DNA of 64,000 bases from Pullulanibacillus sp. KACC 23026. GTDB lineage: Bacteria > Bacillota > Bacilli > Bacillales > Sporolactobacillaceae. The notes below the pieces were generated by a model, which had not been told where the DNA came from, ran no database searches, and worked only from the letters and a program-made list of their open reading frames with translations. Position numbers and translations under genes: made by a program. This document shows positions 1 through 9,863 of this stretch, in pieces (the stretch's first letter is position 1; the number at the start of each line of letters is the position of its first letter). The DNA lies in assembly GCF_029094525.1 (NCBI RefSeq), contig NZ_CP119107.1, positions 2,170,001 to 2,234,000 of the forward strand, in the 5' to 3' direction.

Positions 1-513
1 AATGGATACAATGACAAACAACTCTTCAGTTATAAGCGGTTGACACTGGATCTCTTCATCTTCGTGATATAAAGAAATGAGGGCCAAGTCCGTTTTTCTT
101 TGTTTTAATTGATCTAAGATTTGCCGATTAGAGGCTTGAGATAATTGGAATTTTACGTTCGGATGCTCCTGTTGATAAGAGCTTAACAAGTCAGGGACTA
201 AACTGATTCCAAGTGAAGGCAAAAAGGACAAGGAGATTGTTCCCTTGTCTGGATGGATGTCGTCCCAAATTTCTTGTTTACCGATTTCAATTTGCTTAAT
301 CGATTGCTCAACTCGACTTAAAAACATTTTTCCATATCGGTTTAAATAAATGTTTCGACCTTTCCGGTCAAACAACTGAACGCCCAGCTCATCCTCAAGC
401 TTTGAAATGGAGCGGCTAAGAGCTGGTTGAGATATTGATAATTGTTTGGCCGCGCGGGTAATGTGCTGGACATTTGCTACGCTCTGAAAATAAATAATTT
501 GATGCCAATCCAT
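1..513 (-). CDS. LysR-family transcriptional regulator (C-terminus beyond window)
   Basis: Reading the minus strand from the ATG at 511-513 gives 171 codons that run off the window edge, so only the N-terminal half is seen. It begins MDWHQIIYFQSVA and contains the LysR winged-helix signature (AAKQLSISQPALSRSI, about residues 22-37), then LFDRKGRN, followed by the start of the effector-binding domain. A GAGGTC ribosome site lies just upstream. It is transcribed divergently from the amino acid permease at 1002, a common arrangement for a LysR regulator and its target; that link is inferred. The effector is unknown. Confidence 0.9.
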   Translation of the reverse strand, partial: MDWHQIIYFQSVANVQHITRAAKQLSISQPALSRSISKLEDELGVQLFDRKGRNIYLNRYGKMFLSRVEQSIKQIEIGKQEIWDDIHPDKGTISLSFLPSLGISLVPDLLSSYQQEHPNVKFQLSQASNRQILDQLKQRKTDLALISLYHEDEEIQCQPLITEELFVIVSI

Positions 514-896
514 AGAAGGACCTCACTTTGATCTTACTCTTCTTCTATCATACGCCTTTTCACGCATAACTTCTAATCGTTAATAGGCATGAAATCGATG
601 CGCGAAAGTTATCGTTCTTGATTTAAAAACTATAGAAGGGGGGATGGACTTTGAAGAAGCAAATCGATCATCAGTTCGAATCGGGAATAGGGGAGGAGAG
701 CTTTCACAGGAAAGGCGTGTGAATCTATTGACCTCTCATTATTCAAATGTTATTATAGGACATGTTGCTTTAATGCGTAAAAGCGTTTAAGTAATAGGCT
801 GTTCAATTTCCTCATTAAATTTTTTAAATTGGAAAAGCTATAACTGGAATAATAGATATCTATTTATACGTCGTTATAAATCATTTATGAAACATT

Positions 897-924
897 CCGC
901 TGCTAAACGTTCAGTGGTTTTTTT
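897..924 (+). terminator. Short hairpin plus T-run in the permease leader
   Basis: A 6-bp stem (CCGCTG with CAGTGG, one G-U pair) and a 9-nt loop are followed by seven T. It lies 78 bp before the permease start in the 488-bp lysR-permease divergent gap, so it could be a leader attenuator or just a weak terminator. I saw no T-box (no GGGTGGNACCGCG-type element) and no other clear gene in this gap. Confidence 0.4.
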
Positions 925-1001
925 ATTTTAAGGTGAGTTAAAGGAATGAAACACGCTCTAGATTCAAAGGAAATCGGGATAGATAAAAGGAGTTAGACAT
1001 C

Positions 1002-2345
1002 ATGGAAAAACATCAAGGATTAAAAAAAGGCCTATTACCTAGGCATGCCCAATTCATTGCTTTAGCTGGTATGATTGGGACCGGTATCTTTAAAGGAAGC
1101 TCAGATACGCTTAATATAGCTGGGCCTAGTGTTGTATTAGCCTACCTTGCAGGCGGACTCTTGCTATTTATCGTTATGGCTGCTTTAGGAGAAATGGCGA
1201 TGGCCTTTCCTCATTTAAATGTTCAGACGATCATTTATAAGGCATTTGGGTTTCGGGTCTCTTTTGTTGTGGGTTGGCTTTATTGGATCAACTGGATTCT
1301 TGTTACAGTAGTTGAATTATTAGCTGGAGGTTCTTTTTTACAATTTTGGTTGCCTCATTATCCACTTTGGTTATTAAGTTTGTGTTGTGGTGCTGTTATT
1401 ATTGGTATCAATCTGTTTCAGGTTCAAATTTATGGAGAGTTAGAGTTCTGGTTTGCAGGAATTAAAATACTCGCTTTAGTCGCGTTTATTATACTGGGAG
1501 CTCTGATTCTATTTGGAATCATTCCTAGTCCTATACAAGCTCCGTTATCCAATTACACCAATCACGGCGGTTTTTTCCCGCACGGTGTAAGAGGGATACT
1601 AGGGGCACTCCTAATCGTTATGTTTTCTTATGGGGGAGCCGAGTTGGTCGGTGTAGCTGTTACGGAGGTTAAGGATGCTGAAAAGGTTTTACCAAGGATT
1701 ATAAAAGGAACGGTTTTTCGGGTGATCACGTTTTATGTCTTTCCCATATTGATTATTTGTGGGCTCATTCCGTGGAATAAAGTTAGTAATGAGGGGAGCC
1801 CTTTTGTTCAAGTGTTTAGCTTATCAGGATTGCCGGGAGCAGCGACTGTTATGAATATTGTTCTTCTTACAGCCGTACTTTCGGCAGCTAACTCTGGTAT
1901 TTATGCGACTTCACGAACGTTATTATCAATGGCTGAGAGCGGTGTGGCACCGAAGTCTTTGTTAAGAACGACTAGCAAAGGGATCCCTGTGTTTGGCATC
2001 CTTATTACAAGCCTTTGTATTATATTTGGTGTTATTTTGGCTTACTTCATGCCAAGCCAAATTATTAATTACATCATGTCGATTCCAGGATTCTCAATTA
2101 CCCTCATTTGGATAAGTATTTGTGCCGCTCAATTAAAGCTTCGCCCATCTTATCCAATGACCCCAACCTTCCAGCTAAAAGGGGCGCCTTATACCAATTT
2201 CATTGCGATTATAGCATTGGCTTATATTTTTATATCGTTATTTTTTAATAAAAGTAATATAGTTGGCTCAACCGTATGTGCTGTTACGTTAATTGCGTTA
2301 ATTCTATTAGCCTTTATCACTCATCGCCAAAATAGGGTAAAGTGA
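1002..2345 (+). CDS. APC-superfamily amino acid permease
   Basis: 447 aa, almost entirely hydrophobic with about 12 predicted membrane segments. The N-terminal motif AGMIGTGIFKGSSDTLNIAGP matches the first helix of amino acid-polyamine-organocation permeases, where the unwound GxGIF stretch binds the amino acid backbone. Length is usual for the bacterial AAT-type transporters. A GGAG ribosome site precedes the ATG. It probably imports an amino acid by cation symport at the cytoplasmic membrane; the substrate cannot be read from the sequence. The divergent LysR gene is a candidate regulator. It is monocistronic and ends before a strong bidirectional terminator. Confidence 0.88.
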   Translation: MEKHQGLKKGLLPRHAQFIALAGMIGTGIFKGSSDTLNIAGPSVVLAYLAGGLLLFIVMAALGEMAMAFPHLNVQTIIYKAFGFRVSFVVGWLYWINWILVTVVELLAGGSFLQFWLPHYPLWLLSLCCGAVIIGINLFQVQIYGELEFWFAGIKILALVAFIILGALILFGIIPSPIQAPLSNYTNHGGFFPHGVRGILGALLIVMFSYGGAELVGVAVTEVKDAEKVLPRIIKGTVFRVITFYVFPILIICGLIPWNKVSNEGSPFVQVFSLSGLPGAATVMNIVLLTAVLSAANSGIYATSRTLLSMAESGVAPKSLLRTTSKGIPVFGILITSLCIIFGVILAYFMPSQIINYIMSIPGFSITLIWISICAAQLKLRPSYPMTPTFQLKGAPYTNFIAIIALAYIFISLFFNKSNIVGSTVCAVTLIALILLAFITHRQNRVK

Positions 2346-2355
2346 AACGGGTTTG

Positions 2356-2375
2356 GTTAGGGAAGTAGCCCTAAC
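2356..2375 (+). terminator. Small hairpin after the permease
   Basis: Perfect 7-bp inverted repeat GTTAGGG/CCCTAAC just after the permease stop, followed by a T/C-rich stretch rather than a clean T-run. A weak terminator at best. The sequence between it and 2520 shows no gene. Confidence 0.3.
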
Positions 2376-2520
2376 ATGACTTCTTTCTTCCCAGGGATAG
2401 ATTTAACGCTTAAACAATGTGAGAATGCTCTTGCCTTGTGTGGACGAATGGTCGAGCCTCCGCACTTTGGTGTTGCGGGTCTCGGTTACCGCAAGTTCAG
2501 ATTCTATCGGTTTCAAAATA

Positions 2521-2565
2521 AAAAAACATGGTGCTCCTCTTAGAAAAAGAGCACCATGTTTTTTG
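2521..2565. terminator. Strong bidirectional terminator between permease and ahpF
   Basis: A long perfect stem (AACATGGTGCTC with GAGCACCATGTT) is flanked by an A-run on the left and a T-run on the right, so it can terminate both the permease from the left and the convergent ahpCF operon from the right. Confidence 0.9.
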
Positions 2566-2582
2566 ACACTTGATTACTAGTT

Positions 2583-4112
2583 TTAGTTTCTTATGAGATA
2601 ATCAAAAGCACCTAATGCAGCAGTTGAACCGGATCCCATGGAAATAATGATTTGGTTATAAGCACTATCCGTGCAGTCACCAGCAGCAAATACGCCTGGG
2701 ATCGTGGTAGCCCCGCGTTTATCAACAATGATTTCGCCGATGTGGTTGCGTTCAAGCTTGCCTTCTAACCATTCGGTATTTGGCACAAGTCCGATTTGGA
2801 CAAACACACCCGCTAATTCAATGTGCTTGCTTTCTCCTGTTTCACGGTCGACATACGATAAGCCGTTGACCTTCTCATTACCGGTGATTTCGGATGTTTG
2901 TGCATTAGTTAAAACCGTCACATTTGGAAGGGTAGAGAGACGGTTAATCAAGACTTTGTCTGCTTTAAGCTCAGAATTATATTCAAGAACGGTGACATGC
3001 TTGACAATTCCAGCTAGGTCGATGGCTGCTTCAATCCCTGAGTTACCGCCGCCAATAACGGCCACATCTTTTCCAGCAAACAATGGTCCGTCACAGTGAG
3101 GGCAGTAAGCAACCCCTTTATTTTTGAACTCTTCTTCGCCAGGGACATTGATATGACGCCAGCGAGCTCCGGTTGAAACGATAACGGTTTTGCTCTTAAG
3201 AACAGCGCCGTTTTCGAGTTCAACTTCAATAAGATCCTTCTTTTCGAGACCCTTGACGCGCTGATTGTTCATGATGTCAATGTCGTATTCATGAACGTGT
3301 GATTCAAGGGCAGCAGCGAGTTGAGGTCCTTCCGTATTCTTCACACTGATAAAGTTTTCGATGCTTAATGTATCAAGAATTTGACCACCGAAGCGCTCGG
3401 CAACGATACCCGTACGGATCCCTTTTCGGGCAGCATAAATAGCTGCACTGGCACCAGCAGGACCACCGCCAACAACAAGAACATCAAAAGGATCTTTCTC
3501 AGAAAGACCTTCAGCACTTGGACCTTCACCGAGCTTAGTCAAGATATCTTCTAAGCTCATCCGACCGTTAGCAAAAGGTTCGCCATTTAGAAAAACCGCT
3601 GGAACGGCAAGAATATCTTTGCTTTCAACTTCTTCTTTAAAAGCAGCACCATCGATCATGGTGTGAGTGATGCTTGGGTTAAGCACACTTAGGATATTCA
3701 AGGCTTGGACGACATCCGGGCAGTTGTGGCAAGTTAAGCTGACATAGGTTTCAAAGTGATACTCACCTTGAATGTTCTTAATTTTATCGATGACGTTTTG
3801 CTCAACCTTTGGTGCTCGTCCACTAACTTGCAAGAGGGCTAAGACCAAAGAGGTAAATTCATGTCCGAGCGGAACACCAGCAAACGTAACGCCGGTGTCT
3901 TCGCCAACTCGGTTGACACTAAAGCTAGGTGTTCTAGTTAGTTCCGTTTTTTCAACTGTAATCTTAGGCGACATGGAAGCTAACTCTTCAACAAGGGAAA
4001 GCATCTCACTTGAAACGTTGTCAGAACCCGCACTTACTTTGAGGGCAATGCGGCCTTCAAGCAGTTGAAGGTACTGACTTAATTGTGACTTGATTTCTGC
4101 ATCTAATGCCAT
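2583..4112 (-). CDS. ahpF: Alkyl hydroperoxide reductase subunit F (NADH:peroxiredoxin reductase)
   Basis: 509 aa, the usual AhpF length. Two tandem thioredoxin folds occupy about residues 1-195 with the redox pair C128-H-N-C131. A thioredoxin-reductase-like part follows with the FAD motif GGGPAG (215-220), the second redox pair C337-P-H-C340 and the NADH motif GGGNSG (354-359). AhpF passes electrons from NADH through FAD and both disulfides to AhpC in the cytosol, detoxifying peroxides. The gene starts 14 bp after the ahpC stop, so the two form an operon read from the PerR-type promoter upstream of ahpC. All catalytic cysteines are present. Confidence 0.97.
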   Translation of the reverse strand: MALDAEIKSQLSQYLQLLEGRIALKVSAGSDNVSSEMLSLVEELASMSPKITVEKTELTRTPSFSVNRVGEDTGVTFAGVPLGHEFTSLVLALLQVSGRAPKVEQNVIDKIKNIQGEYHFETYVSLTCHNCPDVVQALNILSVLNPSITHTMIDGAAFKEEVESKDILAVPAVFLNGEPFANGRMSLEDILTKLGEGPSAEGLSEKDPFDVLVVGGGPAGASAAIYAARKGIRTGIVAERFGGQILDTLSIENFISVKNTEGPQLAAALESHVHEYDIDIMNNQRVKGLEKKDLIEVELENGAVLKSKTVIVSTGARWRHINVPGEEEFKNKGVAYCPHCDGPLFAGKDVAVIGGGNSGIEAAIDLAGIVKHVTVLEYNSELKADKVLINRLSTLPNVTVLTNAQTSEITGNEKVNGLSYVDRETGESKHIELAGVFVQIGLVPNTEWLEGKLERNHIGEIIVDKRGATTIPGVFAAGDCTDSAYNQIIISMGSGSTAALGAFDYLIRN

Positions 4113-4126
4113 TTATAACGCTCCCC

Positions 4127-4690
4127 TTAAATTTTACCGACAAGATCAAGGCTTGGTTTAAGTGTTTCTCCGCCTTCTTTCCATTTTGCTGGGCAAACTT
4201 CACCTGGGTTATTACGGACATATTGAGCCGCTTTAATTTTATCGATGAGTGTGCTCGCATCACGGCCAATACCTTCTGCATTAATTTCGACAGCTTGGAT
4301 GATACCGTCTGGGTCAATGATGAATGTTCCGCGGTCAGCACGGCCTTCTTCTTCAACAAAGACATCAAAGTGGCGAGAAAGAACGTGACCAGGATCACCA
4401 ATCATTGTGTATGTTAGTTTGCCAATGGCGTCAGATGTATCGTGCCATGCTTTATGTGTGAAATGAGAATCTCTTGAGCAAGAGAAAACTTCAACTCCAA
4501 GTTTTTGAAGTTCTGGGTACTGGTCTTGAAGATCTTCAAGTTCTGTTGGACAAACAAATGTAAAATCAGCTGGATAGAAGCAGAGAATACTCCAGTGTCC
4601 TTTGAAATCTTGATCTGTGACTTCAATAAACTCTCCGTTTTTATAAGCTTGTGCTGTAAATGGTAGTACTTCTTTTCCTATTAGTGACAT
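4127..4690 (-). CDS. ahpC: Alkyl hydroperoxide reductase subunit C (peroxiredoxin)
   Basis: 187 aa starting [11 protein letters not shown], the usual N-terminus of the family. A longer reading from 4732 is possible, but GGAGGAG lies 8 nt before the ATG at 4688-4690 and decides the start. Typical 2-Cys peroxiredoxin: peroxidatic C47 in FVCPTE and resolving C166 in EVCPAKW. It reduces H2O2, organic peroxides and peroxynitrite and is re-reduced by AhpF, encoded next in the operon. A near-perfect PerR box overlaps the promoter, so induction by peroxide or metal limitation is expected. Confidence 0.97.
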   Translation of the reverse strand: MSLIGKEVLPFTAQAYKNGEFIEVTDQDFKGHWSILCFYPADFTFVCPTELEDLQDQYPELQKLGVEVFSCSRDSHFTHKAWHDTSDAIGKLTYTMIGDPGHVLSRHFDVFVEEEGRADRGTFIIDPDGIIQAVEINAEGIGRDASTLIDKIKAAQYVRNNPGEVCPAKWKEGGETLKPSLDLVGKI

Positions 4691-4752
4691 AGTGTCCACT
4701 CCTCCAAATTTTTTATATATAGTAATTATCACTTTGAAGAGTAATTATTACT

Positions 4753-4767
4753 TTATAGTTATTATAA
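4753..4767. promoter_or_regulatory. PerR box in the ahpC promoter
   Basis: TTATAGTTATTATAA matches the Bacillus PerR consensus TTATAATNATTATAA with one mismatch. On the minus strand a TTGACA -35 (4786-4791) and TATAAT/TATTAT -10 candidates (4761-4769) flank or overlap it, so bound PerR would block RNA polymerase. Confidence 0.8.
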
Positions 4768-4895
4768 TATAAGTGGCAATAGGTTTGTCAAATGATATGT
4801 CAGATTACCTCGCAAATCATCGAAAGATAGCTGAAGAAACCAAGGGTTATGGCGTTTTTTCAGCATTGTAGAAGCAGAAGAGAAATGATTCTAAG

Positions 4896-4910
4896 TGATA
4901 ATCGTTATCG
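4896..4910. promoter_or_regulatory. Fur-box-like palindrome without an obvious target
   Basis: TGATAATCGTTATCG differs from the 7-1-7 Fur/PerR-family consensus TGATAATNATTATCA at two positions. It is nested inside a wider inverted pair (AATGAT about 4884 and ATCATT about 4915). It sits roughly 130 bp upstream of the PerR box and 500 bp before the GGDEF gene. The rest of the gap up to 5405 holds no convincing gene. Confidence 0.45.
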
Positions 4911-5405
4911 GCACGATCATTGATTTTCAACTAGCAGCGAAAGTTCGCACTTATAAAAGTATGCTCGTCTTTCCCCAATTTCATAAATAATAAATGTGTT
5001 TATCAAAGGGTTGGCTGATAAGCAAGTTCAAGAACGTCTCTTTAAATAGTAGGGGATAATGTTGGCCCAAGCATCTAAATGAGACGGTGCCAGATATTAA
5101 GCTAATAAATTTAGCCCCCATTAGAGAATGCTGTACTTATAAATGTTTTGAGTCACGCGTTTATCAATCGAATAGCGGAATGTCGTAACACCTAATTCTT
5201 AAAAAAGTTTACGATCGTTTATCCCATAAAAACAGGACGATAATTGGAGTAAAAGGGTTCTGAGGATACCTTGTTTTAAGGAAATATAAATCGACATAAT
5301 ATTTCCTTTGATTTTGGAATTTAATAAGAAATATAATGAATGATGAAACACTAATTGGAATGCTATATTTCAACCTTAAAGAATTCAAAGGTGGATTCAT
5401 GAATC

Positions 5406-6674
5406 ATGTTACAGAAAAAAATATTAGAGCAGCCAGGTGCCTTCCAACATTTTTTTGACCATCATCCAGAAGGCATTATTATAGTTGATTTTAATGGTAA
5501 GTTTTTGAACGTTAACACAACGGCCATAAATATGTTTGGTTATTCACGTGAAGAACTGATGAACGCATCATTGAAAGAACTGCTGGATGTTCAGGATTTC
5601 GAACGGGTCCGTTTTGATGAAGAAGATGAATCCCGATTTGATCTTGCCATTCACCATAAAAAAGGGTACTTAGTTTATGTTAGATTAACGTGTCTTCCGC
5701 TTGTAGGTGATAGACAGAAGATAGGATGGTTCATGACATTTGAAGATATCACAGTTGATAGGGAACAAAGTAAGATCTTGTTAAACATTCAAGATATGTT
5801 CGCTTTTATTTCAAAGAAATCGCAAAACATTATTTCATCCCTTTCACCAGATGGCGTATTCACATATATCTCTCCAACAGTGGAAGCTCTGCTCGGTTAC
5901 ACGCCAGAAGAGGTCATTGGAAGACCTTCCATTGATTTTAATCATCCGGATGATCAAAAAAAGTTACTTGAAGCTCGCAACTCAGAATTTATTGATCAAG
6001 ATACGGTGCGTTTTACCGGTCGAGTCAGGCATAAAGATGGCGACTATCGCTGGTATGAAACGACTGTTGAATATATCCGCAATTTATCTGGGGATATCAT
6101 GCAAAGAATTTGTGTCGGGCGTGATATAACCGCCCGCAAAGAAGCCGAAGAGACCGTCGTTCACATGGCCTTCCACGATACTTTAACTAATTTGCCAAAT
6201 CGGCGTCTTTTTAACAATCATGTTAAACAACTTTTAGAAGAAAATAAGGATGAATCACATGGACTGATGTTAATCGATTTGGATGAATTTAAGCACGTAA
6301 ACGATACATTCGGACATGATATAGGAGACTTACTTTTAATTGAAGCAGCTACAAGGTTAACTGGAGCAGTTGGAGACAGGGGATTAGCCGCAAGATGGGG
6401 AGGAGATGAGTTTACTATAATATGTCCAAATATAAAAGAACGTTCTGAAATGATGGGCATTATGGAGAAAATTCGGGAGTCCTTCACTCAACCATTTACA
6501 ATTGCTCATCATTCTCTTTCTATTGCAGCAAGCATTGGATTTTCCATCTCACCTGGTGATGGGGATACACTTGAAGTACTCTGCAAAAAAGCGGACATAG
6601 CTATGTACAAACTTAAACCAACGGCAATTCCCAAAAAACAAAAGAGAAAATGCACAATTAAAAAGGATCGATAA
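5406..6674 (+). CDS. PAS-PAS-GGDEF protein, putative diguanylate cyclase
   Basis: 422 aa, no membrane segments or signal peptide. PAS 1 is about residues 12-115 (FDHHPEGIIIVDFNG), PAS/PAC 2 about 135-250 (ISSLSPDGVFTYISPTVEALLGYTPEE, ending ICVGRDITARKEAEE), and the GGDEF domain about 255-400 with the intact active site GGDEF at 332-336. I see no RxxD product-inhibition site before it. It should make c-di-GMP from GTP in response to a PAS-sensed cytosolic signal. Oddity: the tail after ADIAMYK (LKPTAIPKKQKRKC) is unlike the family ending; adding one base near 6618 would read KPNGNSQK, so a late frameshift is likely. Catalysis should be unaffected. Confidence 0.88.
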   Translation: MLQKKILEQPGAFQHFFDHHPEGIIIVDFNGKFLNVNTTAINMFGYSREELMNASLKELLDVQDFERVRFDEEDESRFDLAIHHKKGYLVYVRLTCLPLVGDRQKIGWFMTFEDITVDREQSKILLNIQDMFAFISKKSQNIISSLSPDGVFTYISPTVEALLGYTPEEVIGRPSIDFNHPDDQKKLLEARNSEFIDQDTVRFTGRVRHKDGDYRWYETTVEYIRNLSGDIMQRICVGRDITARKEAEETVVHMAFHDTLTNLPNRRLFNNHVKQLLEENKDESHGLMLIDLDEFKHVNDTFGHDIGDLLLIEAATRLTGAVGDRGLAARWGGDEFTIICPNIKERSEMMGIMEKIRESFTQPFTIAHHSLSIAASIGFSISPGDGDTLEVLCKKADIAMYKLKPTAIPKKQKRKCTIKKDR

Positions 6675-6866
6675 TAGGATGAGTCTTTTGAACTATTCTC
6701 TTCTTAATTATTAGTTTCTTTTAAGGAGATTTTTTTATTAACAGGTTCTAAAATTTTTATTTTTATAAAGACTGCACAAAACGATCCGATTTTGACTTCG
6801 ATTAAACAAACGTTTAATTTTTATAGAGAAATCTTGGTTAGTACGTGATAAGATAGGAGTAGATTA

Positions 6867-6968
6867 ATGTATCCTTTTAATAGTCCGTTAGATTCATATC
6901 AATCACGTATGATGGCGCTTAACGAGTTGAGTTTGGGAAGAGTGGCCTATTATTTATTGGTATCATAG
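6867..6968 (+). CDS. Possible small ORF, unknown
   Basis: 33 codons from an ATG with AGGAG 7 nt upstream, in the otherwise empty 395-bp gap between the two GGDEF genes. The product is MYPFNSPLDSYQSRMMALN followed by a short hydrophobic end. I recognise no family; it may be chance or a remnant. Nothing else in this gap is convincing. Confidence 0.22.
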   Translation: MYPFNSPLDSYQSRMMALNELSLGRVAYYLLVS

Positions 6969-7070
6969 GGATAAACGTTTTGATGAGTTTTAAGGTTGGA
7001 ATTTGGACTTTAACTACTATTTAATTGGTTAATTATTATTTTGGGGTTCATATTGGATTGGAGATAAGAT

Positions 7071-9845
7071 ATGTATAAGGAACAAACAAGGTACTCACGG
7101 CTCGCCAATATAACAAAAGTAATTAATACCAAAAGAGAACTTCGCGAAGTTTTAGAGCATGTTGTCACTGCCATTTCTGAGGAAATCGTTCAGTGTGACT
7201 CAGTTGGTATTTATTTACCGCAAGCTGATGGGACGTTTAAAGGTTATGTGGGGAAGCCAGAAGTGATTAATGGCTGGACGCTTGACATGCATATTGTTGA
7301 CACTGAATTTGATTTATTAGCGAAGGAAGTTATTGAAACCAAAAAAACAATCTATATAGCGGATACATCAAAGGATAATCGGCCAGATCCTAGAGCCGTA
7401 GAAGGCTTTCAAATCAAATCTTTATTGGCGCTTCCTATATCTTATGAGCAGGAATTATTTGGCTTAGTCTTCTTGTTTGATTATGGGATACCTATGAATT
7501 TAACCCCTTCTGAAATTCAAACAGTAGAAGCCTATGTTAATATGGCAGCGGTAGCCATTCAAAATGCCAATAATCTGACTTACAAAGAAAACCTTCTTGC
7601 TGAAAAGCAGCTATTATTAGATGTCAATCGAGACCTTTCCATGTGCTCGACTATGCAGGAAAGTATTGATACCTGTTTTTCTTATGTTGGAAAAGTATTA
7701 AATAATTATAATCCCGGGATTCATTTACTTGATCCGCTCGCTGAAAAAAGAATAAAACCAGCAAAACTAAGTAAAGATAGCGATTGGTCTGAAGAAGATT
7801 GGATGAAGACTCATAGTAAAATGAATATTGACCAAACAAATGATGCGGTATTTAAAGAGGTGGTCAATACCAAGAAGCCAATCCTCATTTCCGATGTGTT
7901 TGAGGACAGCCGTCCTAATCATGAGTTATGTCGAAATTTTGGCATGAGAGGTCTATTTATGCTTCCACTAGTTTCAATGGGTGAGGTCTTAGGTGTTATT
8001 GCCATTGTCACATTTGATCAAGAAAAAATGTTCTACTCGGATGCTAAGATACAGCTCGCTCAATCCATTGTTGACGCCACAGCCTCCACGTTGGCAAACT
8101 TATTATATATGGAAAAACAAGAGGTTATTATAGAGGAACGGACATCTGAAATTACCGTAAAGAATAAAGAGCTTGAAAGTGTTGTTTTAGAATTAAAGCA
8201 GATAAGTCGTGAGAAGGAGCTCATCCTTAATTCGGCTGGTGATGGGATTTTTGGCTTAGACCTCAATAAAAATATAACGTTCTGTAATCCGGCTGGGGCT
8301 TCCATGCTGGGTTATGAAAATAGAGAAGAATTGATTGGGAAATCGGCTCAACTTATATATAATGAATCGGATATAAGTGCTTCAAAAAGTCCTGACAAGG
8401 TTGGGATAAACGGCTATGAAGAAGGAACCTTTATTAGAAAAGACTCGACCCAATTTCCGGTTGAATATGTGACGACGTCTATTATGGAAAGCTCTGAAGT
8501 CGTCGGATATGTTGTAACTTTTAAGGATATTACTGAACGGAAACAAATGGAGGAAGAAATTAAATACCATGCTTATTTTGATAGTTTGACAGACTTACCT
8601 AATCGGGTCCTCTTGAACGATCGTCTGGACCAAGGTATTACCAACGCCAAACAGCATGGTGAAAAATTAGCCGTCCTTTATTTAGATTTGGATCGATTTA
8701 AATTTATTAACGATACTTTAGGACATAGCTACGGAGATCTTCTCTTGCAGTATGTTGCCAAACGCCTTAATCATTGTGTTCCACAAGGCGCAACCGTATC
8801 AAGGCAAGGCGGGGATGAGTTCACGATCTTTCTTCCAAATATAAGAATGCATAGCGAAGTCGTTAAGGTTGTGAATTTAGTCATTGATTCCTTCTCTCAG
8901 CCTTTTAAACTCAAAGAACATGAGATCTTTATTAAAACGAGTATTGGAATCAGTCTCTTTCCAGATAATGGCGATAATGCTGAAACCTTAATTAAAAATG
9001 CGGATACCGCTATGTATAAATCCAAGGAAATAGCAGGGAATAGCTACCATTTCTTTAGTGAAGGGTTAGACACGCGTTCTTTTGAAAGTATTAAGTTAGA
9101 AAATGCTTTATATAAAGCATTAGATCAGGAAGAGTTAGTTCTTTATTATCAGCCGCAAATCAATTATAAAACTGGACAACTGGTCGGAGTCGAAGCGTTA
9201 TTGAGATGGAATCATCCGACTGAAGGGATGATTTCACCTGAGAAGTTCATTCCAATTGCAGAAGAAACGGGCCTTATTGTGTCAATGGGTGAATGGGTAC
9301 TTAGACAGGCTTGTCACCAACTGAAAAAATGGCATGAGAAAGGCTACACAAAAATAACGATGGCTGTTAATTTATCAGTTCGTCAATTCGAGCAGAATAA
9401 TTTGTTTGATATCGTGAAGGATGTACTAAAGGAAACGAATTTATCTCCTGAGTATTTGCATTTGGAACTTACAGAAAACTTGATTATAAAAAATACAGAG
9501 CTAACCCTTAAAACGATGAATGAGCTTAAGGGTCTAGGTACTAGCATGGCTATTGATGATTTTGGGACAGGTTATTCTTCACTAGGCTATTTAAAGAATC
9601 TCCCAATTAAAACATTAAAAATCGATAAATCGTTTATTAGTGACATGACGAAAGATGATGAAGCCATTACCAACACGATTATTACTTTGGCGCGGAATCT
9701 AGACCTTAACGTAATTGCTGAAGGTGTCGAGACCAAGGAGCAAGCCAAATTCCTTATTGAGCGAGGCTGTTATATGATGCAAGGCTATTACTTCAGTCCG
9801 CCAATGGATGCCGGCAAGATCGTTAAGGTTTATTTAGATAAATAA
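7071..9845 (+). CDS. GAF-GAF-PAS-GGDEF-EAL c-di-GMP turnover protein
   Basis: 924 aa, soluble. Order: GAF (about 18-165), GAF (about 190-345), a short coiled linker, PAS/PAC (about 385-495), GGDEF (about 500-665, motif RQGGDEF at 580-584 intact) and EAL (about 675-920). The EAL domain keeps E708-A-L, the NLSVRQF and ELTEN metal-ligand stretches, DDFGTGYSS and AEGVET, so phosphodiesterase activity is expected. The GGDEF half may be a second catalyst or a GTP-binding allosteric module. Two GAF domains suggest a small ligand or redox input. It follows another GGDEF protein and is 18 bp before a ThDP enzyme gene, so the last two may be co-transcribed. Confidence 0.92.
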   Translation: MYKEQTRYSRLANITKVINTKRELREVLEHVVTAISEEIVQCDSVGIYLPQADGTFKGYVGKPEVINGWTLDMHIVDTEFDLLAKEVIETKKTIYIADTSKDNRPDPRAVEGFQIKSLLALPISYEQELFGLVFLFDYGIPMNLTPSEIQTVEAYVNMAAVAIQNANNLTYKENLLAEKQLLLDVNRDLSMCSTMQESIDTCFSYVGKVLNNYNPGIHLLDPLAEKRIKPAKLSKDSDWSEEDWMKTHSKMNIDQTNDAVFKEVVNTKKPILISDVFEDSRPNHELCRNFGMRGLFMLPLVSMGEVLGVIAIVTFDQEKMFYSDAKIQLAQSIVDATASTLANLLYMEKQEVIIEERTSEITVKNKELESVVLELKQISREKELILNSAGDGIFGLDLNKNITFCNPAGASMLGYENREELIGKSAQLIYNESDISASKSPDKVGINGYEEGTFIRKDSTQFPVEYVTTSIMESSEVVGYVVTFKDITERKQMEEEIKYHAYFDSLTDLPNRVLLNDRLDQGITNAKQHGEKLAVLYLDLDRFKFINDTLGHSYGDLLLQYVAKRLNHCVPQGATVSRQGGDEFTIFLPNIRMHSEVVKVVNLVIDSFSQPFKLKEHEIFIKTSIGISLFPDNGDNAETLIKNADTAMYKSKEIAGNSYHFFSEGLDTRSFESIKLENALYKALDQEELVLYYQPQINYKTGQLVGVEALLRWNHPTEGMISPEKFIPIAEETGLIVSMGEWVLRQACHQLKKWHEKGYTKITMAVNLSVRQFEQNNLFDIVKDVLKETNLSPEYLHLELTENLIIKNTELTLKTMNELKGLGTSMAIDDFGTGYSSLGYLKNLPIKTLKIDKSFISDMTKDDEAITNTIITLARNLDLNVIAEGVETKEQAKFLIERGCYMMQGYYFSPPMDAGKIVKVYLDK

Positions 9846-9863
9846 ACCAAGGGAGAGATTCGC

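Noticed and set aside
514-1001. T-box or other amino acid riboswitch before the permease.
   Set aside because: No T-box sequence, specifier loop or antiterminator pairing was seen; only a small hairpin with T-run.
2671-3099. Antisense frames inside ahpF, and similar antisense frames in ahpC, dhaK, the P450 and NagZ.
   Set aside because: Shadow frames of highly conserved genes, with no start signals.
4733-5400. Short ORF at 5209-5400 on the minus strand.
   Set aside because: No ribosome site, low-complexity AT-rich codons and no similarity to a known protein.
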